64,000 bases of DNA from Pseudomonas fluorescens. GTDB lineage: Bacteria; Pseudomonadota; Gammaproteobacteria; Pseudomonadales; Pseudomonadaceae. The stretch is taken from the NCBI RefSeq assembly GCF_003732425.1, contig NZ_MOBX01000016.1:620001-684000 (forward strand). The letters are read 5' to 3'. This document shows, one piece after another, positions 43,240-51,992 of this stretch. Each line of letters starts with the position of its first letter. Position 1 is the stretch's first letter. The notes under the pieces are model-generated. The model was given only the letters and a program-made list of their open reading frames with translations, was not told the origin of the DNA and did no database searches. The position numbers were made by a program, and so were the translations under genes.

Positions 43240-44607
43240 TCAGCTCTTCTTGATCTTCGCCGGCCGCTTCCAGCCGTCGATGTTCTTTTGCCGCGCGCGA
43301 CCCACCGCCAACTGCGCGTTATCCACATTCTGCGTAATGGTCGAACCGGCCGCCGTAGTCGCACCATCAGAGATATCCACAGGCGCCACCAGCGAGTTGT
43401 TGGACCCGATAAACACATCCGCACCCAACACGGTTTTCCACTTGTTGGCGCCGTCGTAGTTGCAGGTGATGGTGCCGGCGCCGATGTTGGTACGCGCTCC
43501 GATCTCGGCATCGCCCAAATAAGTCAGGTGCCCCGCCTTGGCGCCCTCACCCATATGGGCATTTTTCAGCTCAACGAAGTTACCCACATGCGCACGCGCT
43601 TCAAGCACAGTGCCTGGACGCAGACGTGCGAACGGGCCGGCGTCGCTACCCTCGCCCAGAATGGCACCGTCGATATGACTGTTGGCTTTGATGACCACGC
43701 CTTTACGCAAGGTGCTGTCCTTGATCACGCAGTTCGGACCGATCACCACGTCGTCTTCGATGACAACGTTGCCTTCGAGGATCACGTTGATGTCGATCAG
43801 CACATCGCGACCGACGGTCACTTCACCACGCACGTCGAAGCGCGCCGGGTCGCGCAGAGTTACGCCTTGGGCCATCAAACGACGGCCAGCGCGCAACTGG
43901 TAATGACGCTCCAGCTCGGACAACTGCTTGCGATCGTTAGCGCCCTGCACTTCCATCGGATCGTGCGGTTGTTCGGTGGCGACAACCAGACCATCGTTGA
44001 CTGCCATCTCGATCACGTCGGTCAGGTAGTACTCGCCTTGGGCGTTGTTGTTCGACAGACGGCTCATCCAGTCGGCCAGGTGATTGGCCGGAACGGCGAG
44101 AATGCCGGTGTTGCCTTCGGTGATTGCACGCTGCGCTTCGCTGGCATCTTTATGCTCAACGATGGCGGCGACCTTGCCGTCAGCGTCACGCACGATTCGG
44201 CCATAACCGGTCGGGTCTTCCAGCTCAACGGTCAACAGCCCCATCTGTCCCGGAACTACGTGCTTGAGCAGACGTTGCAGGGTTTCGACTTCAATCAACG
44301 GCACGTCACCGTAGAGGATCAGCACGGTGTCGGCAGTAATGAACGGCACCGCTTGAGCGGTGGCGTGGCCGGTGCCGAGTTGCTTGTCCTGCAGGACGAA
44401 ATTCAGATCATCAGCGGCCAGACGCTCGCGCACCACGTCGGCACCATGGCCGATGACCACATGAATGCGTTGCGGATCAAGTTGCCGGGCGCTGTGGATA
44501 ACATGGCCCAGCATGGAGTTGCCGGCAATCGGATGCAGCACTTTCGGCAGTGCCGAACGCATGCGGGTGCCTTGACCGGCCGCGAGGATAACAATTTCAA
44601 GAGACAT
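43240..44607 (-). CDS. glmU: UDP-GlcNAc pyrophosphorylase / glucosamine-1-P acetyltransferase
   Basis: A 455-residue bifunctional enzyme making UDP-GlcNAc for peptidoglycan and LPS. The N-terminal uridyltransferase domain starts with LAAGQGTRMRSALPKVLH (residues 8-25). The C-terminal left-handed beta-helix acetyltransferase has hexapeptide repeats and the conserved GAGTITCNYDGANKWKT stretch. It lies between the atp operon and glmR-glmS, all transcribed leftward. Confidence 0.96.
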   Translation of the reverse strand: MSLEIVILAAGQGTRMRSALPKVLHPIAGNSMLGHVIHSARQLDPQRIHVVIGHGADVVRERLAADDLNFVLQDKQLGTGHATAQAVPFITADTVLILYGDVPLIEVETLQRLLKHVVPGQMGLLTVELEDPTGYGRIVRDADGKVAAIVEHKDASEAQRAITEGNTGILAVPANHLADWMSRLSNNNAQGEYYLTDVIEMAVNDGLVVATEQPHDPMEVQGANDRKQLSELERHYQLRAGRRLMAQGVTLRDPARFDVRGEVTVGRDVLIDINVILEGNVVIEDDVVIGPNCVIKDSTLRKGVVIKANSHIDGAILGEGSDAGPFARLRPGTVLEARAHVGNFVELKNAHMGEGAKAGHLTYLGDAEIGARTNIGAGTITCNYDGANKWKTVLGADVFIGSNNSLVAPVDISDGATTAAGSTITQNVDNAQLAVGRARQKNIDGWKRPAKIKKS

Positions 44608-44668
44608 AACTGGCTACCAATCCTGGGTGGTCAGCAACTGCGACCGGGTTTCGGGAATTCGGAAAAGA

Positions 44669-44698
44669 AAAAAGGGTAGCCGAGGCTACCCTTTTTTA
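44669..44698. terminator. Terminator of the atp operon
   Basis: Stem AAAGGGTAGCC / GGCTACCCTTT with a short GA loop and T-tracts on both sides. It sits 28 bases beyond the atpC stop and before glmU, so it ends the ATP synthase transcript. Confidence 0.9.
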
Positions 44699-44725
44699 TC
44701 AATCGCACAACAAGCGGCTGACGGA

Positions 44726-45151
44726 TTAACCGCCAAACTTCTTGCGGATCTGCTGGACGGTGCGCAGCTGAGCTGCAGCCTCGGCCAGACGTGCGGAGGC
44801 AGCTCCGTAGTCGAAATCTGCGCTCTTCTCGTGCAGAGCAGCTTCGGCAGCCTTGAGAGCTGCTTGGGCCTGAGCTTCATCCAGGTCGGCGGCGCGTTGC
44901 ACGGTATCGGCAAGCACCTTGACCATGTTCGGCTGAACCTCGAGGAAACCACCGGAGATGTAGAACACCTCGGCTTCCCCGCCTTGCTTGATCAGGCGGA
45001 TCGGACCTGGCTTCAGATTAGTGATCAGCGGCGCGTGACCCAGAGCGATACCAAGATCACCCAGTGCACCGTGCGCAATCACCATCTCGACCAGGCCGGA
45101 AAAGATTTCCCCTTCCGCGCTGACGATATCGCAATGGACTGTCATAGCCAT
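44726..45151 (-). CDS. atpC: ATP synthase epsilon subunit
   Basis: A 141-residue F1 epsilon subunit: an N-terminal beta-sandwich (TVHCDIVSAEGEIFSGLVEM) and a C-terminal helical hairpin (AQAALKAAEAALHEKSADFD). It couples the central stalk to the c-ring and inhibits ATP hydrolysis. It is the last gene of atpIBEFHAGDC, 45 bases after atpD with a hairpin (45174-45191) between them. Confidence 0.96.
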   Translation of the reverse strand: MAMTVHCDIVSAEGEIFSGLVEMVIAHGALGDLGIALGHAPLITNLKPGPIRLIKQGGEAEVFYISGGFLEVQPNMVKVLADTVQRAADLDEAQAQAALKAAEAALHEKSADFDYGAASARLAEAAAQLRTVQQIRKKFGG

Positions 45152-45173
45152 CTGATTGCCTCAACCTAAATTA

Positions 45174-45191
45174 GCGCCCGTTGCCGGGCGC
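45174..45191. other. Intraoperonic hairpin between atpD and atpC
   Basis: Perfect stem GCGCCCG / CGGGCGC with a TTGC loop and no T-tract, so it is not a typical terminator. It probably affects mRNA processing or relative expression of atpC. Confidence 0.6.
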
Positions 45192-45196
45192 CGGGA

Positions 45197-46576
45197 TTAC
45201 AGTTTCTTGGCTTTCTCGATCGCTTCTTCGATGCCGCCAACCATGTAGAACGCTTGTTCTGGCAGGTGGTCGTAGTCACCGTTGAGGATGCCTTTGAAGC
45301 CAGCAATGGTGTCTTTCAGGGAAACGTATTTACCCGAAGCACCGGTGAAGACTTCAGCCACGAAGAACGGCTGCGACAAGAAGCGCTGGATCTTACGAGC
45401 ACGGTTTACCAACTGCTTGTCGGCTTCCGACAGCTCGTCCATACCCAGGATCGCGATGATGTCCTTCAGCTCTTTGTAACGTTGCAGAACGTACTGAACG
45501 CCGCGAGCGGTGTCGTAGTGGTCCTGGCCGATTACGTTCGGGTCCAGCTGGCGCGAAGTCGAATCCAGTGGATCTACCGCTGGGTAGATACCCAGGGAAG
45601 CGATGTCACGGGACAGAACGACGGTGGCGTCCAAGTGGGCGAAGGTGGTCGCTGGCGACGGGTCGGTCAAGTCGTCCGCAGGTACGTATACCGCCTGGAT
45701 CGAGGTGATCGAACCTTCCTTGGTCGAAGTGATACGTTCTTGCAGAACGCCCATCTCTTCAGCCAGGGTCGGCTGGTAACCTACTGCCGAAGGCATACGG
45801 CCCAGCAGTGCGGATACTTCAGTACCGGCCAGGGTGTAACGATAGATGTTGTCGACGAACAGCAGAACGTCGTTACCTTCGTCACGGAACTTCTCGGCCA
45901 TGGTCAGGCCGGTCAGTGCTACGCGCAGACGGTTTCCCGGCGGCTCGTTCATCTGACCGTAAACCAGTGCCACTTTGTCCAGAACGTTGGAGTCCTTCAT
46001 CTCGTGGTAGAAGTCGTTACCCTCACGAGTACGCTCACCCACACCGGCGAACACGGAATAACCGCTGTGCTCGATGGCGATGTTACGGATCAGTTCCATC
46101 ATGTTTACGGTTTTGCCTACACCGGCACCACCGAACAGACCGACTTTACCGCCTTTGGCAAACGGGCAAACCAGGTCGATAACCTTGATGCCGGTTTCCA
46201 GCAGGTCGTTGCCGCCTGCTTGCTCAGCGAACGAAGGCGCTGGACGGTGAATGCCCCAACGCTCTTCAGTGTCGATCGGGCCAGCTTCGTCGATCGGGTT
46301 GCCGAGGACGTCCATGATCCGGCCCAGGGTCGCTTTACCGACCGGTACGGAGATGGCTGCGCCAGAGTCGGTAACTTCCAGACCGCGCTTCAAGCCCTCG
46401 GTGGAACCCATCGCAATGGTGCGAACCACGCCGTCGCCCAGCTGTTGCTGAACTTCCAGAGTGGTTGCGGCCGCGCTTTGTACAGTCAGCGCGTTGTAGA
46501 TGCTCGGTACGCTGTCGCGTGGAAATTCCACGTCGATAACGGCGCCGATGATTTGAACGATACGTCCGCTACTCAT
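45197..46576 (-). CDS. atpD: ATP synthase beta subunit
   Basis: A 459-residue catalytic subunit of F1. It has the P-loop GGAGVGKT near residue 150, the catalytic GERTREGND region near 183 and the beta-subunit signature PAVDPLDSTS near 340. The length and N-terminus (MSSGRIVQIIGAVIDVEFPR) are standard. It is 27 bases downstream of atpG. Confidence 0.98.
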   Translation of the reverse strand: MSSGRIVQIIGAVIDVEFPRDSVPSIYNALTVQSAAATTLEVQQQLGDGVVRTIAMGSTEGLKRGLEVTDSGAAISVPVGKATLGRIMDVLGNPIDEAGPIDTEERWGIHRPAPSFAEQAGGNDLLETGIKVIDLVCPFAKGGKVGLFGGAGVGKTVNMMELIRNIAIEHSGYSVFAGVGERTREGNDFYHEMKDSNVLDKVALVYGQMNEPPGNRLRVALTGLTMAEKFRDEGNDVLLFVDNIYRYTLAGTEVSALLGRMPSAVGYQPTLAEEMGVLQERITSTKEGSITSIQAVYVPADDLTDPSPATTFAHLDATVVLSRDIASLGIYPAVDPLDSTSRQLDPNVIGQDHYDTARGVQYVLQRYKELKDIIAILGMDELSEADKQLVNRARKIQRFLSQPFFVAEVFTGASGKYVSLKDTIAGFKGILNGDYDHLPEQAFYMVGGIEEAIEKAKKL

Positions 46577-46603
46577 AGCTGGATCCTCTGAATATTTGAA
46601 CCG

Positions 46604-47464
46604 TTAAACCGCGGCAGCGCCGCCGACGATTTCCGAGATCTCTTGGGTGATCGCAGCCTGACGCGCCTTGTTGTAGATCAGCTGCAAATCGCTGATCAAA
46701 TCACCGGCGTTGTCGGTAGCGTTCTTCATCGCGATCATCCGCGCAGCTTGTTCAGCCGCGTTGTTCTCGACCACCGCCTGGTAGACCTGCGACTCAACGT
46801 AGCGGACCATCAAGCCGTCAAGCAGCTCTTTGGCATCCGGTTCGTAGAGATAGTCCCAGTGGTGCTTGAGATCCTGATCCGGGGTAGCTACCAGTGGAAT
46901 CAACTGCTCCACGGTAGGCTGTTGCGTCATGGTGTTGATGAACTTGTTGGACACCACGGACAGGCGGTCAATACGGCCGTCCAGGTAGGCATCCAGCATC
47001 ACCTTGACGCTGCCGATCAGATCATTGATCGACGGCTCTTCACCCAGGTGGCTGATAGCTGCAACGACGTTACCGCCGAAGTTGCGGAAAAAGGCCGCAC
47101 CCTTGCTACCAACAACACACAGATCAATCTCGACGCCGTTTTCGCGGTTTACCGCCATGTCCTTGACCAGGGCCTTGAACAGGTTGGTGTTCAAGCCGCC
47201 GCACAAACCACGGTCACTGCTCACAACGACATAGCCGACACGCTTGATGGCGCGGTCGATCATGAACGGGTGGCGGTATTCCGGGTTGGCGTTGGCCAGA
47301 TGCCCAATTACCTGGCGGATACGCTCCGCATAAGGACGGCTAGCAGCCATGCGCATTTGTGCCTTGCGCATTTTGCTGACCGCCACTTTTTCCATGGCGC
47401 TGGTAATCTTTTGCGTGCTTTTGATGCTCGCAATCTTACTGCGAATCTCTTTTGCGCCTGCCAT
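46604..47464 (-). CDS. atpG: ATP synthase gamma subunit
   Basis: A 286-residue central-stalk subunit: N-terminal helix (AGAKEIRSKIASIKSTQKIT), a Rossmann-like middle (SSDRGLCGGLN), and a C-terminal helix with the signature ARQAAITQEISEIVGGAAAV. It rotates inside the alpha3beta3 ring. Between atpA and atpG lies a strong hairpin (47486-47509). Confidence 0.97.
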   Translation of the reverse strand: MAGAKEIRSKIASIKSTQKITSAMEKVAVSKMRKAQMRMAASRPYAERIRQVIGHLANANPEYRHPFMIDRAIKRVGYVVVSSDRGLCGGLNTNLFKALVKDMAVNRENGVEIDLCVVGSKGAAFFRNFGGNVVAAISHLGEEPSINDLIGSVKVMLDAYLDGRIDRLSVVSNKFINTMTQQPTVEQLIPLVATPDQDLKHHWDYLYEPDAKELLDGLMVRYVESQVYQAVVENNAAEQAARMIAMKNATDNAGDLISDLQLIYNKARQAAITQEISEIVGGAAAV

Positions 47465-47485
47465 GTAACACCTATCAGGTTAGCA

Positions 47486-47509
47486 AGCGGGAGCCTCGCG
47501 GCTCCCGCT
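47486..47509. other. Intraoperonic hairpin between atpA and atpG
   Basis: Perfect 10-base stem AGCGGGAGCC / GGCTCCCGCT with a TCGC loop, without a T-tract. It lies in the 50-base gap between atpA and atpG and may set transcript stability rather than termination. Confidence 0.65.
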
Positions 47510-47514
47510 GCGGC

Positions 47515-49059
47515 TTACCAGGTTTGGGTGGCCTTGAACTTCTCGATACCGGCTTTCATGCCAGCGTCGATTTCGTCATTGAAGTCACCTTTAACGTTGA
47601 TCTTGGCCATCAAATCGGCGTGATCGCGGTTGAAGAAAGCAATCAGCGCTTGTTCGAAGCTGCCGATCTTGGCGATTTCAATGTCAGTCAGGAACCCACG
47701 CTCAGCGGCATACAGCGACAGCGCCATGTCAGCGATCGACATTGGTGCGTATTGCTTCTGCTTCATCAGCTCGGTAACGCGCTGACCATGCTCAAGTTGC
47801 TTACGGGTCGCTTCGTCCAGGTCAGAAGCGAACTGGGCGAATGCCGCCAGTTCACGGTACTGAGCCAGAGCGGTACGGATACCACCGGAGAGCTTCTTGA
47901 TGATCTTGGTCTGAGCGGCACCACCCACACGGGATACCGAAACACCGGCGTTCACTGCAGGGCGGATGCCCGAGTTGAACATGGCCGATTCCAGGAAGAT
48001 CTGACCGTCGGTGATGGAAATCACGTTGGTCGGAACGAACGCGGAAACGTCGCCAGCCTGGGTTTCGATGATCGGCAGTGCGGTCAGGGAACCGGTTTTG
48101 CCGGTCACTGCGCCGTTGGTGAACTTCTCTACGTACTCTTCCGAAACGCGGGATGCGCGCTCCAGCAGACGGGAGTGGAGATAGAACACGTCGCCTGGGT
48201 AAGCTTCACGGCCTGGTGGACGGCGCAGCAGCAGGGAAATCTGGCGGTAAGCCACTGCTTGCTTGGACAGATCGTCATAAACGATCAGCGCGTCTTCACC
48301 GCGGTCGCGGAAGAATTCACCCATGGTGCAACCGGAGTACGGTGCCAGGAATTGCAGCGCAGGAGATTCCGAAGCACTGGCAGCCACGATGATCGTGTTG
48401 GCCAGGGCGCCGTTTTCTTCCAGCTTGCGAACCACGTTGGCGATGGTCGATTGTTTCTGACCGATGGCTACGTAGACGCAGAAAATGCCGCTGTCTTTCT
48501 GGTTGATGATCGCGTCGATCGCCAGAGCGGTTTTACCGATCTGACGGTCACCGATGATCAGCTCACGCTGGCCACGGCCGACAGGGATCATGGCATCGAC
48601 AGCCTTGTAGCCAGTCTGTACAGGCTGGTCTACCGACTTACGCCAGATCACGCCCGGTGCAACTTTCTCGACCGCGTCGGTCAAGGTGTTGCCCAGTGGA
48701 CCTTTGCCGTCAACAGGGTTACCCAGTGCGTCGACTACGCGACCCAGCAGTTCCTTACCAACCGGAACTTCGAGGATGCGGCCGGTGCACTTGGCGCTCA
48801 TGCCTTCAGCCAGAGACTGGTAAGCGCCCAGTACAACGGCACCTACGGAGTCTTGCTCCAGGTTGAGGGCCATACCGTAGACGCCGCCCGGAAACTCGAT
48901 CATCTCGCCGTACATAACGTCGGCCAGACCGTGAATCCGCACGATACCGTCAGATACGCTGACGACAGTGCCTTCGTTACGGGCTTGGGAGGTCACATCG
49001 AGCTTGTCGATGCGGCCCTTGATAATTTCACTTATTTCGGAAGGATTGAGTTGCTGCAT
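47515..49059 (-). CDS. atpA: ATP synthase alpha subunit
   Basis: A 514-residue non-catalytic nucleotide-binding subunit of F1, starting MQQLNPSEISEIIKGRID. The P-loop GDRQIGKT is near residue 170 and the signature PAVNAGVSVSRVGGAAQ near 365-380. Length matches the family. It lies 21 bases after atpH. Confidence 0.98.
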   Translation of the reverse strand: MQQLNPSEISEIIKGRIDKLDVTSQARNEGTVVSVSDGIVRIHGLADVMYGEMIEFPGGVYGMALNLEQDSVGAVVLGAYQSLAEGMSAKCTGRILEVPVGKELLGRVVDALGNPVDGKGPLGNTLTDAVEKVAPGVIWRKSVDQPVQTGYKAVDAMIPVGRGQRELIIGDRQIGKTALAIDAIINQKDSGIFCVYVAIGQKQSTIANVVRKLEENGALANTIIVAASASESPALQFLAPYSGCTMGEFFRDRGEDALIVYDDLSKQAVAYRQISLLLRRPPGREAYPGDVFYLHSRLLERASRVSEEYVEKFTNGAVTGKTGSLTALPIIETQAGDVSAFVPTNVISITDGQIFLESAMFNSGIRPAVNAGVSVSRVGGAAQTKIIKKLSGGIRTALAQYRELAAFAQFASDLDEATRKQLEHGQRVTELMKQKQYAPMSIADMALSLYAAERGFLTDIEIAKIGSFEQALIAFFNRDHADLMAKINVKGDFNDEIDAGMKAGIEKFKATQTW

Positions 49060-49080
49060 TGCTCTGCTGCCCCTTCAAAC

Positions 49081-49617
49081 TCAAGATTTCAATGCTTCGG
49101 CAAGTTTCGCGATTTTGCCGCGAATCGAGCCATCGATAACCAGGTCGCCGGCGCGGATAACGACACCACCTATAAGGGCAGCATCCTCCGCAACTTGCAG
49201 GCGCACTTCCCGGTTGAGTCGTGCACTGAGAACCTTGGCGAGTTTGTCTTGCTGTTCTTGGTTCAATGCAAAAGCACTGGTCACTTCAACGTCTACCGAC
49301 TTCTCTTGTTCGGCCTTGTACAGGTCGAAAAGAGCGGCAATCTCCGGCAGAAGCGGGAGACGGTCGTTTTCGGCAACGACATTGATGAAGTTCTGTGCCT
49401 TGGCATCAAACTTGTCGCCGCACACGTCAATAAACGTGGCGGCCTTTTCTGCGCTCGTCAGTCGCGGGGCCTTGAGCACGCGCTGCATGGTGTCGTCTTG
49501 CGACACCGCTGCAGCCAGGCCGAGCATGGCTGACCAATTGGCCAGTTGCTGGTGGGCCTGAGCGTGCTCGAAGGCCGCCTTAGCGTAAGGTCGGGCCAAC
49601 GTGGTCAGTTCTGCCAT
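49081..49617 (-). CDS. atpH: ATP synthase delta subunit
   Basis: A 178-residue peripheral-stalk subunit linking F1 to the b subunits. The N-terminal helical domain begins ELTTLARPYAKAAFEHAQAH, and the C-terminal signature includes ALIGGVVIRAGDLVIDGSI. It is 12 bases downstream of atpF. Confidence 0.96.
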   Translation of the reverse strand: MAELTTLARPYAKAAFEHAQAHQQLANWSAMLGLAAAVSQDDTMQRVLKAPRLTSAEKAATFIDVCGDKFDAKAQNFINVVAENDRLPLLPEIAALFDLYKAEQEKSVDVEVTSAFALNQEQQDKLAKVLSARLNREVRLQVAEDAALIGGVVIRAGDLVIDGSIRGKIAKLAEALKS

Positions 49618-49629
49618 GATCGCCCTCGC

Positions 49630-50100
49630 TTAGATTTCAGCAGCCAGTTGGTTAACCAGCTCTGCGTGCGCGTTTTGATCGATTGTGGCACCCAGGATCT
49701 TCTCGGCGCCGCCGACAGCCAGCAAGCCCACTTGGGCGCGCAGCTTGTCTTTGACACTGTTCAGTTCCTGTTCGATCTCGGCTTGAGCCTGAACCTTCAC
49801 ACGGTCAGCATCGACACGGGCCTTTTCAACGGCCTCTTCGACAATCTGGTTACCGCGTTTCTTGGCTTGCTCGATGATTTCAGCTGCCTGAGCTTTCGCT
49901 TCGCGCAGTTGCTGACCCGCTTTTTCTTGGGCCAACTCCAGGTCGCGAGCTGCACGGCTGGCAGCGTCCAGACCATCAGCGATCTTCTTTTGACGTTCGT
50001 GCAGAGCAGCGATGACCGGAGGCCATACATACTTCATGCAGAACAGTACAAAAATCAGGAACGCAACGGACTGGCCAATCAGGGTCGCATTAATGTTCAC
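49630..50100 (-). CDS. atpF: ATP synthase b subunit
   Basis: A 156-residue peripheral stalk subunit: a membrane helix at the N-terminus (INATLIGQSVAFLIFVLFCM) and a long charged coiled coil to the C-terminus. The start codon is GTG at 50100. It is preceded by atpE with a 59-base gap. Confidence 0.96.
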   Translation of the reverse strand: MNINATLIGQSVAFLIFVLFCMKYVWPPVIAALHERQKKIADGLDAASRAARDLELAQEKAGQQLREAKAQAAEIIEQAKKRGNQIVEEAVEKARVDADRVKVQAQAEIEQELNSVKDKLRAQVGLLAVGGAEKILGATIDQNAHAELVNQLAAEI

Positions 50101-50159
50101 GCCAACACCTCGCAGTTACGTTGTCCATCACACCAAATTACTCGGAAGAATCCGGGTAA

Positions 50160-50417
50160 TTAGCCAGCGATCTGACCAACGAACGGGTTCGCAAAGGTGA
50201 AGAACAGAGCGATACCAACACCGATCATGGTTACGGCGTCGAGCAGACCGGCAACGATGAACATTTTAACTTGCAGCATTGGAACCATTTCTGGCTGACG
50301 CGCTGCGCCTTCCAGGAACTTGCCGCCCAGCAGGCCGAAACCAATTGCGGTACCCAGTGCGCCCAGGCCGATCAACAGTGCAACAGCGATAGCGGTTAGA
50401 CCAACTACAGTTTCCAT
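50160..50417 (-). CDS. atpE: ATP synthase c subunit
   Basis: An 85-residue proteolipid of two membrane helices joined by the polar loop ARQPEM (residues 39-44). The proton-carrying acid is Asp60 in [10 protein letters not shown]. Helix 1 and helix 2 lack the Na+-binding residue pattern, so it is proton-coupled. Made in about ten copies per complex, which fits the hairpin at 50505-50526 upstream of it in the mRNA. Confidence 0.97.
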
Positions 50418-50504
50418 CTTTCCTCCCGACTTTTACGTCGTATGGTTTAGGTTTTTTAGATTAAAGCGGTAAAACAAATCGTTTCAGGTGCCCTGTGAAG
50501 AGCC

Positions 50505-50526
50505 CCTTCCCGTTTGACCGGGAAGG
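50505..50526. other. Intraoperonic hairpin between atpB and atpE
   Basis: Perfect 8-base stem CCTTCCCG / CGGGAAGG with a six-base loop, in the 133-base gap between atpB and atpE. There is no T-tract on the transcript side, so a role in mRNA processing or translation level of atpE is more likely than termination. Confidence 0.6.
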
Positions 50527-50550
50527 ACATCAGACTAGTCGAGACTGGCC

Positions 50551-51420
50551 TTAATGGTTTTCTTCGTGCGCCATCGACAGGTAGACGATGGTCAGCATCA
50601 TGAAGATGAACGCCTGCAGCGTGATGATCAGGATGTGGAACACAGCCCACGCCCACTGCAGAACAACGCCCAGGCCGCTCAGCCAGAGCAGGCCGCTGCC
50701 GAACATCACAGCGATCAGAATGAACACCAGCTCGCCGGCATACATGTTGCCGAACAGACGCAGAGCCAGAGAGATCGGTTTGGCGATCAGGGTCACGAAT
50801 TCCAGCAGGAAGTTCACCGGGATCAGCAGGGCTTGAACGAAGATGTTCTTGCTGCCGAACGGGTGCAGGGTCAGCTCGCCGATGAAGCCGCCGAAGCCCT
50901 TGACCTTGATGCTATAGAAAATGATCAGTGCGAAAACCGAGAACGCCATGCCCAGGGTCGCGTTCGGGTCGGTAGTCGACACGGCGCGGAACGGGATGTG
51001 GTGGTCACCGGAGATCAGGATGGCCAGCTGAGGAATCCAGTCGACCGGTACCAGGTCGACGGCGTTCATCAGGAACACCCAGACGAAGATGGTCAGTGCC
51101 AACGGTGCAATCACCGGGCTACGGCCATGGAAGCTGTCTTTCACGCTGCCATCGACGAATTCGACCAATACTTCAACGAAGTTCTGCAAAGCACCCGGCT
51201 GACCCGAAGTCGCTTTCTTTGCCGCCATGCGGAAAAGAAGTACGAAGATCAGACCCAACGCGACCGACCAGCCGAGAGTATCGACGTGGAAAGCCCAGAA
51301 GCCCATTTCTTTGGCTTCTGCTGCGGTATGGGCAAAGCCCCAGCCGCCGTTAGGTAGCTGACCGAAGGTCAGGTTCTGCAAGTGGTGCTGGATATAGCCC
51401 GAAGCGGTTGTTTCTGCCAT
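50551..51420 (-). CDS. atpB: ATP synthase a subunit
   Basis: A 289-residue inner-membrane F0 subunit with about six membrane helices that forms the proton half-channels. The essential arginine lies in ISLALRLFGNMYAGELV (near residue 233). The length is on the long side, as in other pseudomonads. It is 16 bases downstream of atpI. Confidence 0.97.
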   Translation of the reverse strand: MAETTASGYIQHHLQNLTFGQLPNGGWGFAHTAAEAKEMGFWAFHVDTLGWSVALGLIFVLLFRMAAKKATSGQPGALQNFVEVLVEFVDGSVKDSFHGRSPVIAPLALTIFVWVFLMNAVDLVPVDWIPQLAILISGDHHIPFRAVSTTDPNATLGMAFSVFALIIFYSIKVKGFGGFIGELTLHPFGSKNIFVQALLIPVNFLLEFVTLIAKPISLALRLFGNMYAGELVFILIAVMFGSGLLWLSGLGVVLQWAWAVFHILIITLQAFIFMMLTIVYLSMAHEENH

Positions 51421-51436
51421 GGTTGCCTCAAACGCC

Positions 51437-51844
51437 CTAAGGTCTCGAAAGTCTTGTTCTCATCAGCAGGGGAGCGAACCAGCTGACCGACTGAGTCAGC
51501 ACGAACGCGCCGAATACTGCTATCGGCGCCAGTGGCTTCACACCTGCAAACACCAGTGCAAAGAGCACTGCCGTCAAAATCAGTTTGCCTGCCTCGCCGG
51601 CATAAAAAGACCGGACGATGGACTGGGCTGCTCGGGCGCCGGAAAACCGAAATGCCTTGTGAGCGAAATAAACATTGGGCAGCAAGGCTATCAGGCCTCC
51701 GCAAAGTCCCGAGTATCCGGCAACGACTCCGTGCCATTGCCAGAGCGCCAAAGCGGCAATCAGCAAAATGACAAATTGAGCCATCAACACCGGAAAAACC
51801 GCCAGGCGATGGAACGGCAGGCGGTTTGGCTTGCGGGTTTCCAT
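51437..51844 (-). CDS. atpI: ATP synthase assembly protein I
   Basis: A 135-residue membrane protein with four hydrophobic segments, the first gene of the atp operon; AtpI helps c-ring assembly. Adjacent GTG (51847) and ATG (51844) starts are possible; the ATG gives the usual METRKPNRLPFHRL opening. The 148-base gap to parB (51845-51992) should contain the atp promoter; it is AT-rich around 51880-51930. Confidence 0.88.
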   Translation of the reverse strand: METRKPNRLPFHRLAVFPVLMAQFVILLIAALALWQWHGVVAGYSGLCGGLIALLPNVYFAHKAFRFSGARAAQSIVRSFYAGEAGKLILTAVLFALVFAGVKPLAPIAVFGAFVLTQSVSWFAPLLMRTRLSRP

Positions 51845-51992
51845 CACATTTGCTCTCCAATGGTCGGCTGCCAGAATTCAATAACTTGGCATAATTTGTG
51901 CCGACAAAATGCGCGCAGAGTATAGGGGCGGTTCTGCCCCTATTCAACTGTCAGGTAGTGATTTCCGACTGCTCGCTACATGTGGAAATGTT

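Noticed and set aside
42676..44679. 667-codon open frame on the + strand opposite glmU and glmR
   Set aside because: Shadow frame with low-complexity His/Gln/Val composition, crossing two real genes and their intergenic gap.
45254..46591. 445-codon open frame opposite atpD
   Set aside because: Codon-bias shadow of atpD, not a gene.
47452..49533. 693-codon open frame on the + strand opposite atpA and atpH
   Set aside because: It is the antisense shadow of highly expressed, codon-biased genes, lacks any recognisable domain and runs across gene borders.
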